Below, piece by piece: positions 38,079-48,565 of a stretch of DNA of 64,000 nucleotides. The DNA lies in assembly GCA_902806065.1 (NCBI GenBank), contig CADCVE010000037.1, positions 1 through 64,000 of the forward strand. The letters run 5' to 3'. The notes beneath the pieces are model-generated. The model was not told where the DNA came from, did not search any database, and was given only the letters and a program-made list of their open reading frames with translations. Position 1 is the first letter of the stretch. Every line of letters starts with the position of its first letter. The stretch is from an uncultured Rubrobacteraceae bacterium (GTDB lineage: Bacteria > Actinomycetota > Rubrobacteria > Rubrobacterales > Rubrobacteraceae). A program made the translations under genes and the position numbers.

Positions 38079-39212
38079 TCAGCGTTCTTCCTCGGCCTCG
38101 TCCTTGGCTTCGAGAAACTCGTTATAGTCGTTGGTGAAGAAGTGCTCTTCGCCCCCAGCCTGGAGCACGTAGTAGAGGTAGTCTGTCTCGGCGGGCCGGA
38201 GGGCGGCCTCGATAGACTCACGGCTCGGGCTGGCGATCGGGCCTGGCGGCAGGCCGATGTTGGTGTACGTGTTATAGGGCGAATCTATTTCGAGGTCGCT
38301 GAGCTTGAGGTTCTCCTTGGGCTCGTCGAGGACGTAGAGTATCGAGGCGTCTACCTGCAAAGGCATGCCGGACTGGATGCGATTGTAAATCACACTGGCA
38401 ATTATCGGGCGCTCCTCTTGATTGGCGGACTCCTTCTCGATGAGGGACGCCATGGTTATGATCTCATACTCGGTAAGCTCGACGCCTCCCCTTGGTTCCG
38501 CGAAGTCAAGGTCTTCGGTCTCGATGACATACTGCCTGAGGAACCTGTCCACGATCTGCCGGGCATCGGTGTCTCTCTCGAACTCGTACTGCTTGGGGAA
38601 GAGAAACCCTTCGGTAGTCCGGATCGTCGAATCGTCGAGAAAGTCGTGTCCGTAGTCGGTCCTTTCGGCAGCAGCCTGGAACTCCCCGGCGGAGATACCG
38701 CTCTGTTCCTCGACCACGCCGGCGGTCTGCTCCAGGGTAAGGCCCTCCGGAACGGTGATCGTCAGGGCAGGGATTGTCTCACCTCGCGATAGGACCCCGA
38801 GGATTTCATCTCCGCTCTCACCTGGCGTGAACTCGTACTCACCGGCCTTTATCTCGGTCTCCTGCTCCTGAAGCCGCGCCTCTAGCTGAAATAGCACGGA
38901 ACTCCTTACAACGCCAGCCTCCTGCAGCTTATAGGCGACGTTGGAGAGCGCATCCCCCTTCTCCACCACGATGGTCACGGCTCCTCCGCCGGGTGCGGTA
39001 CTCGCGAGCAAGTAGAAGCCGCCTACAGAGGCAAGGATCAACAGCACCACCAGTACCAGGCGCCTGGCCAGGAACCCGCGCTTGCGACGCCGCTTCTTCC
39101 GCTTTGAGCGGGGCGTCCTTTTTACGGGCGGGTCGGCGAGCCGCATGGCTTCGAGGCGGGCGTCGATCTCCTTTTGCTCGTGCTTACGGCGAGCCCTGTC
39201 GCGTCGCCTCAA
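38079..39212 (-). CDS. mltG: Endolytic transglycosylase MltG
   Basis: MltG cuts nascent peptidoglycan strands in the periplasmic space and is thought to terminate glycan synthesis. The 377-residue protein has a very basic cytoplasmic start (about 1-47, RSKRKKRRRKRGFLARR), one membrane helix (LVLVVLLILASVGGFYLLA), a LysM-like part (VVEKGDALSNVAYKLQ) and the YceG catalytic domain with TVPEGLTLEQTA, EGFLFPKQYEF, the catalytic Glu in MASLIEKESANQEER near residue 258, IASVIYNRI and YNTYTNIGLPPGPIASPS. It starts at TTG 39212 with AGAGGGGG upstream and overlaps ruvX by 29 bases. Confidence 0.92.
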   Translation of the reverse strand: MRRRDRARRKHEQKEIDARLEAMRLADPPVKRTPRSKRKKRRRKRGFLARRLVLVVLLILASVGGFYLLASTAPGGGAVTIVVEKGDALSNVAYKLQEAGVVRSSVLFQLEARLQEQETEIKAGEYEFTPGESGDEILGVLSRGETIPALTITVPEGLTLEQTAGVVEEQSGISAGEFQAAAERTDYGHDFLDDSTIRTTEGFLFPKQYEFERDTDARQIVDRFLRQYVIETEDLDFAEPRGGVELTEYEIITMASLIEKESANQEERPIIASVIYNRIQSGMPLQVDASILYVLDEPKENLKLSDLEIDSPYNTYTNIGLPPGPIASPSRESIEAALRPAETDYLYYVLQAGGEEHFFTNDYNEFLEAKDEAEEER

Positions 39213-39657
39213 GTTTCCCCCTCTGGTCCAGATACTCCTGCAGCATGACGGCTGCCGCCAGGTGGTCTACCCGCTCTCTGCGCGCTCTACCCTTGCGCCG
39301 GTCCGCCCGGCCTCCGGGACGCCTCCCCGCTGTCGTGCTCCGCGAAGAGCGCGCAACGCGAGTCGTCAAACGCTCGTCCCATTCCACAAAGCGTACCGTA
39401 GGGAACGCTCTTTTGAGGACAATTAGTGTATCTAATACTCGCTCCGCCTGAAAACCTGCCTCGCCGCCGAGGGTCCTCGGTATGCCCACGACGACTTCCG
39501 CTATGCCCTCTTCGACCAGCAGCTTGCGCAGGTACTCCACCAGCGAGTCCGCGGCAATCACCTCCAAGGGCCGGGCTAGAGTGCCGCCGGGGTCGGATAC
39601 CGCCACACCGCTGTAGGCTTCACCAACGTCGAGCGCGGCGACTCGCCCGGAGTTTAT
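39184..39657 (-). CDS. ruvX: Holliday junction resolvase-like protein RuvX (YqgF)
   Basis: YqgF proteins are RNase H-fold nucleases involved in pre-16S rRNA processing. The frame contains the catalytic-Asp strand RVAALDVGEAYSGVAVSDPG, IPRTLGGEAGF, VEWDERLTT and DHLAAAVMLQEYLD, so all family acidic positions are present. The start is a problem: no ATG, GTG or TTG occurs in frame between the alaS stop and the catalytic Asp. The first canonical codon, GTG 39606, falls after that Asp and would remove it. An ATA at 39657 has GGAG six to seven bases upstream and gives a 157-residue protein of normal length. A rare start codon or a sequence error is likely. Confidence 0.75.
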   Translation of the reverse strand: MNSGRVAALDVGEAYSGVAVSDPGGTLARPLEVIAADSLVEYLRKLLVEEGIAEVVVGIPRTLGGEAGFQAERVLDTLIVLKRAFPTVRFVEWDERLTTRVARSSRSTTAGRRPGGRADRRKGRARRERVDHLAAAVMLQEYLDQRGKLEATRQGSP

Positions 39658-39671
39658 ATCCGTCTCCAGTT

Positions 39672-42353
<2,682 letters not shown>

Positions 42354-42360
42354 GGTAGTT

Positions 42361-42366
42361 ATTGTA
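42361..42366 (-). promoter_or_regulatory. Putative -10 element for leaderless alaS transcript
   Basis: On the minus strand TACAAT ends seven bases before the alaS ATG at 42353, where transcription would start at or next to the start codon. The absence of any ribosome-binding site before this ATG fits a leaderless message. The -35 region (about CTGAAA) is weak and lies inside the end of the sigma-factor gene. Confidence 0.35.
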
Positions 42367-42371
42367 CTTTT

Positions 42372-43211
42372 CTAGGCTTTGTTTTTCAGTTCGTCAGCAC
42401 GCTCGCCAGGGTACTCACCGAGGCTGCCATTGGATGAGTCCTCTTCGTCATCCAACTCTCCGAGTTGACCTCTGAGGTCTTCGATAGCGCGGCGGAGCAA
42501 GCGAGAGACGTGCATCTGGCTGACACCAATGGTCTGGGCGATCTCGGTCTGCGTCTTACCCTCGTTGAAGCGCAGCTTGAGGATCGTCTGTTGCTGACCC
42601 TTGAGATTGTCTATGGCTTTTTGCAGCAGGATCTTGTCTTCGAGACCGTCTATCGGGGAGTTCTCGTCGGCCTGCAGGTCCATGATCGTATCGCCCTCCC
42701 GGTCGTCCTGGCTGACCGGCGCGTCGAGGCTCGCGGTATTGTAGGCCCGGCCGAGGGTAAGAGCCTCGGCGACGCTCTCGATGTCGGAGTCCAGAGAGAC
42801 GGCGAGTTCCTGGATGGTGGGCGAGTGTCCGGTCCTGACGGTGCCGTTGCGGATCGCCTCCTTAGCGGACTGCCTTAGCTCCTGCAAGCCGCGCGGGACG
42901 CGCATCGCCCACCCCTTGTCGCGGAAGTAGCGCTTGATCTCCCCGAGAATATTAGGCGTCGCATAAGTAGAGAACTCGATATTCCGGTCCACGTCAAAGC
43001 GGTCAACAGCTTTTATGAGCCCGACCGAGGCGACCTGCACCAGATCTTCGACCGGCTCTCCCCGACCGGCGAACTTGCGCGCCAGGAACTCCACGAGCGG
43101 GAGTTGCTCCTGGATAGCCTGTTCGCGCGCCTTCTGGTCGCCGTGCTTGTGATAGCGGATGAGGAGACGTCTAGTGCGTGCCTTGTCAGGCCTTCGATAA
43201 CGACGGCTCAC
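42372..43211 (-). CDS. SigB/SigF-type sigma factor
   Basis: This 279-residue group 3 sigma factor has region 2 LVEFLARKFAGRGEPVEDLV, VASVGLIKAVDRFDVDRNIE and FSTYATPNILGEIKRYFRDK. It also has the W-R-V-P-R region MRVPRGLQELRQSAKEA and region 4 with TILKLRFNEGKTQTEIAQTI and SQMHVSRLLRRAIEDL. The start is the GTG at 43211, whose GTGA overlaps the stop of the upstream gene; an earlier GTG at 43238 is less likely. The overlap with an RsbW-like gene suggests a stress-response module, although the partner looks degenerate. Confidence 0.9.
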   Translation of the reverse strand: MSRRYRRPDKARTRRLLIRYHKHGDQKAREQAIQEQLPLVEFLARKFAGRGEPVEDLVQVASVGLIKAVDRFDVDRNIEFSTYATPNILGEIKRYFRDKGWAMRVPRGLQELRQSAKEAIRNGTVRTGHSPTIQELAVSLDSDIESVAEALTLGRAYNTASLDAPVSQDDREGDTIMDLQADENSPIDGLEDKILLQKAIDNLKGQQQTILKLRFNEGKTQTEIAQTIGVSQMHVSRLLRRAIEDLRGQLGELDDEEDSSNGSLGEYPGERADELKNKA

Positions 43212-43522
43212 GACACCATCTCTACCACGGTGCGCCACCGGGAAGCGCTCTCCGCTGATGCAACGCCCTCAGCCATGTCTCCGAACGGCTCCTCCACTTC
43301 GGCTACGAGGCCATCCTCCGTGAGGGAGAAGCGGTAACAAGTCGGACCCTGGACAGAATGACGCTCCTCTAGAAGGTTCACGGCCTCGTCGAGCCCCGCA
43401 ACCCCTATCCTGGCTCGGGCCGCCAACCCGGCGACTACCAACCCGATACAAGAGGTCAAAGTCCTATCCGGCGGGAGCGTCAGATACGTATAATCGGTAG
43501 CAGCAGCGTCGGCAAATTCCAA
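43208..43522 (-). CDS. Reduced RsbW-like anti-sigma factor relative
   Basis: The 104-residue product starts MEFADAAATDYTYLTLPPDR and has a hydrophobic helix region CIGLVVAGLAARARIGVAGL, then DEAVNLLEER and YRFSLTEDGLVAEVEEP. This order is like the first half of the HATPase anti-sigma (RsbW/SpoIIAB) fold. The N-box ExxxN and the G-boxes needed for ATP binding are not visible, and the protein ends where they would be. It overlaps the sigma gene by four bases. It could be a shortened anti-sigma factor without kinase activity, or a relic. The assignment rests on weak resemblance and context. Confidence 0.5.
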   Translation of the reverse strand: MEFADAAATDYTYLTLPPDRTLTSCIGLVVAGLAARARIGVAGLDEAVNLLEERHSVQGPTCYRFSLTEDGLVAEVEEPFGDMAEGVASAESASRWRTVVEMVS

Positions 43523-43553
43523 ACTGGGCTCCTCCTTTCCCTTCAGTAGTCGC

Positions 43554-43913
43554 CTAAACGTCTTTTGTCGGAGGACTCAGGGGGAACTCCCCGGTCGTCC
43601 CGGTCGCAGGAGCCTCGGGCAGAGCCTCGGGAACCGTTTCCGTCAGGGCATCCTGTCCTCCCGCGGGCACCTCCAGGCTTCTACGCCCGGTGTGGCCCCC
43701 GCCGTGAGACTCGAGCTCTCGCAGGATCTCCGCCCTTCGCCTTGCCGAGGCCTCCCGTCCCGCGTTTCTTGCCGCCTCGAACCGGCGCCGCACTGTCACC
43801 GGCAGGTCACGCGCCGTCCTGGGCAACCCCTTGCGTAGCTCCTCGTTCGTCGCGTACAGGGCGCCCGCCACCCCGATCACGGCTCCGGCGACCAGCTTTC
43901 CCCAGCCAGGCAC
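43554..43913 (-). CDS. Small protein with N-terminal membrane segment, YtxH-like
   Basis: This 119-residue protein begins GKLVAGAVIGVAGALYATNE, a Gly/Ala-rich single hydrophobic segment. A highly basic stretch (RRRFEAARNAGREASARRRA) and a Pro/Glu-rich acidic tail follow. YtxH-like proteins share this layout but no firm family match is claimed. It lies four bases after the DUF948 gene, and the pair precedes the RsbW-like/sigma genes. The start is GTG 43913. Confidence 0.6.
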   Translation of the reverse strand: MPGWGKLVAGAVIGVAGALYATNEELRKGLPRTARDLPVTVRRRFEAARNAGREASARRRAEILRELESHGGGHTGRRSLEVPAGGQDALTETVPEALPEAPATGTTGEFPLSPPTKDV

Positions 43914-43916
43914 GCC

Positions 43917-44369
43917 CTATGCACCTTCTTTCGGCGGGATCGATGGCTCCGAAACCGTCGTTCGCTCTTCCACGATCCGTGTTCCTTCCCGTTTCTTTAC
44001 CTGGTTCTCCGCGCCGCCGAAAAAGGCGCTTATGCCCTTTGAGAGGCCGGCGGTTGCGGAGGAGACCTTTATTACCCCGCCACGCACGCCACGTGTAATC
44101 ACGGCCGTCGTCTGATCCAGTTCGCCGGTTATGTCGGCCACGTCGCCAACGGCCTCGTCGAGCTGGGAGAGTTGGCTGTTGATGTTATCAACGGTTACAT
44201 GTGTCTTGCCGAGTAGCGGCACGACCTGATCCGAGACCTCCTTTATAGTCTTTTCGGTAGCGGAAAAGATGCTGGCGAGCCTGAGGAACATCCAGGCCAA
44301 AACCAGGAACGCCACGGCCAGCGCCACGAAGAGCGCCCCCCTGGCCAGTTCCACGAATACCTCCAACAA
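43917..44369 (-). CDS. DUF948-like membrane protein
   Basis: The 150-residue protein has one N-terminal membrane helix (ALFVALAVAFLVLAWMFLRL) followed by an amphipathic region with TEKTIKEVSDQVVPLLG, HVTVDNINSQLSQLDEAVGD and ITGELDQTTAVI. This matches the DUF948 pattern in actinobacteria. The remainder is basic and then Ser/Thr/Pro-rich. It is predicted to start at TTG 44369 after AGGAGGTGCGG. Its function is unknown; in many genomes it neighbours YtxH-like proteins and alaS, as here. Confidence 0.7.
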   Translation of the reverse strand: MLEVFVELARGALFVALAVAFLVLAWMFLRLASIFSATEKTIKEVSDQVVPLLGKTHVTVDNINSQLSQLDEAVGDVADITGELDQTTAVITRGVRGGVIKVSSATAGLSKGISAFFGGAENQVKKREGTRIVEERTTVSEPSIPPKEGA

Positions 44370-44502
44370 ACCTTACCGCACCTCCTAAAGTCTCCCGTCC
44401 TGTAACGGAGCCTGGATTATACATTCACACAGCGGCCGTCCACACGGAAGCCAGAGATCGGATGGCCTAACAACACAACGCGCGTTCCGGGCTCCGTTCC
44501 AG

Positions 44503-45555
44503 CTAAACGCCCCGGCTCACCACCCCACCGCCAACGACCCGGTCTCCCTTATAAAACACCGCCGACTGGCCGGGCGCGACGCCCAACACCGGCTCGGAGA
44601 GCCGTGCGATCCACTCGCCTCCGCCCGCGTCCTCTACCTCGCAGTATACGGGACCACTGTTATAGCGCACCTGCACCGAATCAGCCTCATGTGGATCGAG
44701 GAACCAGTTGAGGCCGCCGACTCGTACCTCAAGCACCTCCAGGTCCTTCTTCATACCCACTACGACTTGCCTTCGGGCAGGTCGCACCTCAGTCACGTAA
44801 AGAGGCGTCGGGGCGGAAACACCAATGCCGCGCCGCTGGCCGACCGTAAAGTCCACCACTCCAGCGTGCCGTCCGAGAGCGCGGCCTTGCGTGTCCACGA
44901 TCTCACCGGGCTCCGCAGCGACTTTTTTGCGGACGAAGCCCCGGTAGTCACCATCCGGGATAAAGCAGATATCCTGGCTCTCCGGCGTATATGCGACGGC
45001 GAGGCCCCTCTCCCCGGCGATGCGGCGCACCTCCTCCTTACGGTACTCGCCAAGCGGGAAGATCGTCCGCGAGAGCAACTCCTTCGGCACCGGCCACAGT
45101 ACATAAGTCTGATCTTTGCTCGCGTCCACAGGCCGTGCCATCGTGACCCCGGTCCCGTCGGGCTCCTTGACGACGCGAGCATAGTGACCCGTCGCCACGT
45201 GCTCTATACCGAGCCTGTCAGCGAGGAAGGCGGCGGCGTGGAACTTGACGTGGGCGTTGCACGACACGCATGGGTTCGGCGTCGTACCGGCCGCGTAAGA
45301 CCCAACAAAGTCACGCATGACGCGCTTGTCGAAGAGATCCTTGAGGTTCAGCGTAAAGTGCGGCAGGCCCATCCTGTGCGCCGTGTCCCGGGCAAATAGC
45401 ACGGTATCCGGCGAGCAGCACGAGCGGCTCCCCCGCTCACCATCATGCAGCCGGAAGGTAACACATACGGTCTCGTAGCCGGCCTCTTTCAACAACAGGG
45501 CAGTAACGGCCGAATCAACCCCACCGCTTGTTGCTACCACGACGCTCTTACCCAT
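44503..45555 (-). CDS. mnmA: tRNA-specific 2-thiouridylase MnmA
   Basis: MnmA makes 2-thiouridine at tRNA position 34 using sulfur passed from IscS. The 350-residue product has the PP-loop VVVATSGGVDSAVTALLLKE, the catalytic Cys in TPNPCVSCNAHVKFHA, HVATGHYARV, KDQTYVLWPV, and the second Cys in PESQDICFIPDGDYRGF. The ATG at 45555 is preferred because GGGGAG lies nine bases upstream. It overlaps the end of the iscU-like gene, forming an iscS-iscU-mnmA sulfur-transfer block. Confidence 0.94.
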   Translation of the reverse strand: MGKSVVVATSGGVDSAVTALLLKEAGYETVCVTFRLHDGERGSRSCCSPDTVLFARDTAHRMGLPHFTLNLKDLFDKRVMRDFVGSYAAGTTPNPCVSCNAHVKFHAAAFLADRLGIEHVATGHYARVVKEPDGTGVTMARPVDASKDQTYVLWPVPKELLSRTIFPLGEYRKEEVRRIAGERGLAVAYTPESQDICFIPDGDYRGFVRKKVAAEPGEIVDTQGRALGRHAGVVDFTVGQRRGIGVSAPTPLYVTEVRPARRQVVVGMKKDLEVLEVRVGGLNWFLDPHEADSVQVRYNSGPVYCEVEDAGGGEWIARLSEPVLGVAPGQSAVFYKGDRVVGGGVVSRGV

Positions 45556-45976
45556 CGTTATCGGCTCCCCGCGCGTAATCATCTACGAGCATCGTCCCCG
45601 CTTTCTTGTTCCAGTGGTCTTCGAAGGCCTTATGCAAGGCGTCGAGGACGAGCGTAAGCGCGTGCTCCTTGCCCTCCGGGAGTGGCCCGCCCAGGGCATC
45701 TACAAGGTCATCGCGCGAGACTCGCGCCGCCTCCAGCAAGTGTCTGTCACGCGCCAACTCCGAGAGCGCAGACCCCGCGGCGATACACGCCACGCAGCCG
45801 TATACCTTGTACCGGACCTCCAAGAGGCGATTCTCTTCTATTGCCACCGCGAAGCGCGCAACATCGCCACACGCATTATCCCCGGACTCCCCAAGGCCGC
45901 TCGGCGCCTCCAACTCCCCGACGTTGCGGGGCCGGACGAGGTGCTCTATTACCTGTGGGTTGTAGCGCTCAGCCAT
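45548..45976 (-). CDS. IscU/SufU-like Fe-S scaffold lacking the third cysteine
   Basis: The 142-residue protein begins MAERYNPQVIEHLVRPRNVG and contains DNACGDVARFAVAIEENRLL and VYGCVACIAAGSALSEL, the first two cluster-binding blocks of IscU/SufU. The third block, usually KxHC or KC followed by SILAEDA, reads GKEHALTLVLDALHKAF; its Cys is Ala. Three cysteines plus an Asp normally hold the cluster, so cluster chemistry may differ here or the protein may act only as a sulfur carrier for MnmA. It is placed between iscS and mnmA with one-base and eight-base overlaps. Confidence 0.82.
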   Translation of the reverse strand: MAERYNPQVIEHLVRPRNVGELEAPSGLGESGDNACGDVARFAVAIEENRLLEVRYKVYGCVACIAAGSALSELARDRHLLEAARVSRDDLVDALGGPLPEGKEHALTLVLDALHKAFEDHWNKKAGTMLVDDYARGADNDG

Positions 45977-47154
45977 CAGCTTTCAGCCAGTGTAAAGGTC
46001 GAGACTTCGCGCAGTTGCGTGACGGCGGTGGTAAAGGCATGCAGGAATCCTTCCACCTCTTCTTCCGAAGTATCCTTGCCGACACTTATTCTGACGGCGG
46101 AGAAAGCTTCATTCTCGGTTCGTCCCATCGCGAGGAGAACCGGGGAGGCCTTGTGGCCAATGGTGCTGGACGCGCAAGCCGAGCCGCTACCGACGGCGTA
46201 TCCCAGAGCGTCCAGATACAGGACGAGGCTTTCGGCCTCGATACCCTCGACGCTCAGATGCACGTTGTTGGAGAGCCGCTCTTGGGGGTGGCCGTTGAGA
46301 CGTACTCCTGGGAGGCTCGTGGCGCCGGAGATCACAGCGTCCCGCAATGCCTCTTCGTGTCGCCTCCGCTCCTCCAGGTCATCGTGAGCAAGGCGGACAG
46401 CAGCCCCGAAGCCAGCGATCCCGGCGACGTTCTCGGTGCCGCTCCTTAGTCCCTTCTCCTGACCACCACCGACGATAACCGGCTCAAGCTCGGCGCCCTC
46501 CCGCACGTACAGGGCGCCAACGCCCTGCGGACCGTAGAGCTTGTGAGCCGAGAGGGCAAGCGTCGAGACCGGTACGCGCGAGACGTCGATGGGGAGACGC
46601 CCGGCAGCCTGCACCGCGTCGACGTGAAACGGTATCCCCGCCTCGTGGCACAAACCGGCAAGCTCCTCGACCGGCTGCACGACACCTACCTCGTTGTTTG
46701 CCCACATTACCGCCGCCACAGCCGTGTCCGGACGCAGGGCCTCCGCGAACCCGGATAGATCAATAATTCCATCCGAGCCTACGCCGACCCTCGTCACCTC
46801 GTAGCCCGTCGCTTCCAGGTGTTCGGCTGCCTTCGTCACAGCGGGGTGCTCGACCGCGGAGATCACGACGTGCCTCTTACCGGGCTGCGCGGCGGCTAGA
46901 CCCATGACCGCGAGGTTGTCCGCCTCCGTGCCGCTCGCCGTGAACAGCACCTCCCCCGGCTCGGCATTCACCAGACGCGCCACCGCAGCGCGAGCCTCTT
47001 CAACGGTCTCGCGTGCGGCGGCTCCGGGCGCGTGCAGAGAAGAAGGGTTGCCCCGGAGAGTCGCGCCACTCAAGTGTAAGAGCATGGCTTCGAGGACCCT
47101 ATCGTCCAGCGGAGTGGTGGCTGCGTGGTCCAGATAAACAATATCGTTCGGCAT
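45976..47154 (-). CDS. iscS: Cysteine desulfurase IscS/NifS
   Basis: This PLP enzyme takes sulfur from cysteine for Fe-S clusters and tRNA thiolation. The 392-residue protein has YLDHAATTPLDDRVLEAML, TASGTEADNLAVMGLAAA, HVDAVQAAGRLPIDVS, the PLP Lys in LALSAHKLYGPQGVGAL and the active Cys in SGSACASSTIGHKAS. LRSGTENVAG is also conserved. Its TGA shares a base with the iscU-like ATG. The ATG at 47154 starts the block. Confidence 0.94.
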   Translation of the reverse strand: MPNDIVYLDHAATTPLDDRVLEAMLLHLSGATLRGNPSSLHAPGAAARETVEEARAAVARLVNAEPGEVLFTASGTEADNLAVMGLAAAQPGKRHVVISAVEHPAVTKAAEHLEATGYEVTRVGVGSDGIIDLSGFAEALRPDTAVAAVMWANNEVGVVQPVEELAGLCHEAGIPFHVDAVQAAGRLPIDVSRVPVSTLALSAHKLYGPQGVGALYVREGAELEPVIVGGGQEKGLRSGTENVAGIAGFGAAVRLAHDDLEERRRHEEALRDAVISGATSLPGVRLNGHPQERLSNNVHLSVEGIEAESLVLYLDALGYAVGSGSACASSTIGHKASPVLLAMGRTENEAFSAVRISVGKDTSEEEVEGFLHAFTTAVTQLREVSTFTLAES

Positions 47155-47211
47155 CGTGAGTCTAGTTTAACGTACGAAGAAGCGTTCGCTAAGGCGTTTG
47201 CGGGCGCGTTT

Positions 47212-48270
47212 CTAGATCGAGATGGTGTCGACGACGGCGCCGCCGTTGTCGAGAAGGGCGACCTGGTCCCCGGCTCCGACCGCGAGCGCTTCGCCGCCGG
47301 AGAAGGTACCGAGGGCCTCTCTCCCGTCGGCGTCCGTGACCCCGGGCTCGCGACCGATAGAGGCCGTCTCGCCGGGGGCGACCCTCACCTGCTCGGCTAT
47401 CCGAAGGACGGAGCCAGAGCTGTCTATGTCGCCGGTATCCGGGTCCTGCGGTTGGAGAGAGAAGCCCGAAAGATCCGCCTCCTCGTCGCCCTGATTGGTT
47501 ACCGTGACGTACTCTATGCCGCCCCCGCTCTCGGTAAGCTCTACCCGGTCGAGGACGACGTCTATGTCGCTGGAGTTTCCCCCTCCGACGTCAAAGCGCG
47601 TCAGGTCAAAGAGCGCCTGTTCCAGCACGCCCCGGTCCACGTACCCCTGGAACAGATTCTTGATGACATACCCCTCGGCCTGCGGCGCGAGCATTGCGAC
47701 GAACGGCGTGTAACCGACCTCGAGTTGGGCGGCGAGGGTACCGTACTCACCCCTCGCCAGGTCCTCGCTCGCCTCGGCCTCACCGGGCCGGCCGATATCG
47801 TAGGAAAAGAACTCGATCTGGGGATAGTCCGCTCGCAAGTCGCTCAGAGCCTGACCTACCTCTTCATCCGGTCCGATGCCCTGAGGGTACTCGATCCCGC
47901 GAGTAGAGTCCGGAGCCTCCTTCGAGAACTGCACCACAATAAGAGCCCTGCGCTGGTAGGCTGCCCTGAAGTCCGGCGGTACCGTCAACCGCTGATTGAG
48001 CTCGAACGGGGTATCTTCGAGGGTCTCAGCGTTGGTCTTCGACTCGACGGTCGCGCCACCAGGCGCATTCCCAGGAGGAGCAGCTTTCGGGTCGGCCGCT
48101 TTGTCCGGAGGCGGAGGCTCGGCTTTCTTGGCCTCTTCCCCACCACCGCCACAGCCCGCCACGAGAAGGATAACCGCCAGCGTCAGGACCGCCAGGATCG
48201 ATGCGGACCTCCGAACCAGTCCCCCGAAACCGCTTCCTTCGATGGTACTCTCCCTGTCCTCGACGCCCAC
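47212..48270 (-). CDS. Lipoprotein with C-terminal lamin-tail (LTD) domain
   Basis: The 352-residue product has an N-terminal hydrophobic helix ending in the lipobox LLVAGC (Cys near residue 40). A Pro/Ala/Lys-rich linker follows, then a middle part (about 88-235) with RRALIVVQFSKEAPDSTRGI, which resembles a thioredoxin-fold or redox-like strand order without a CxxC. The last about 110 residues, with VLDRVELTESGGGIEYVTVT, ADLSGFSLQPQD and DQVALLDNGGAVVDTISI, form a lamin-tail beta-sandwich often found on secreted bacterial proteins. It should be tethered to the outer face of the membrane. I do not know its function. Confidence 0.65.
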   Translation of the reverse strand: MGVEDRESTIEGSGFGGLVRRSASILAVLTLAVILLVAGCGGGGEEAKKAEPPPPDKAADPKAAPPGNAPGGATVESKTNAETLEDTPFELNQRLTVPPDFRAAYQRRALIVVQFSKEAPDSTRGIEYPQGIGPDEEVGQALSDLRADYPQIEFFSYDIGRPGEAEASEDLARGEYGTLAAQLEVGYTPFVAMLAPQAEGYVIKNLFQGYVDRGVLEQALFDLTRFDVGGGNSSDIDVVLDRVELTESGGGIEYVTVTNQGDEEADLSGFSLQPQDPDTGDIDSSGSVLRIAEQVRVAPGETASIGREPGVTDADGREALGTFSGGEALAVGAGDQVALLDNGGAVVDTISI

Positions 48271-48565
48271 CGGCGGGCCTTCGGCTGATGCATTCTGGAC
48301 ACGCCCTACGCCTGAGACACGGCCCCATGCAACTTATCACAGCGATAAAAAGGGCGCAATCAGCCGCTCGACCCCTCGCGCGCCTCCCCGTGAGGGGCAC
48401 GTCCACTGCCCGCAACGAAAAACCAGGCTCTCCTCACGCTCCATCCTCCTCGAAGGGTGGTACGAAGATGAATGCCGGTCGGCGTGATGCGTGGCTTCCT
48501 TCGCGGGTCTAACTTATACTTGCCAGGCAATCAGGACTTTGGATCAGAGTGGCGGAGGGAGAACC

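Noticed and set aside
43211-43238. GTG 43238 as the start of the sigma gene
   Set aside because: The overlap GTG at 43211 gives standard coupling and normal length; the extra residues have no match.
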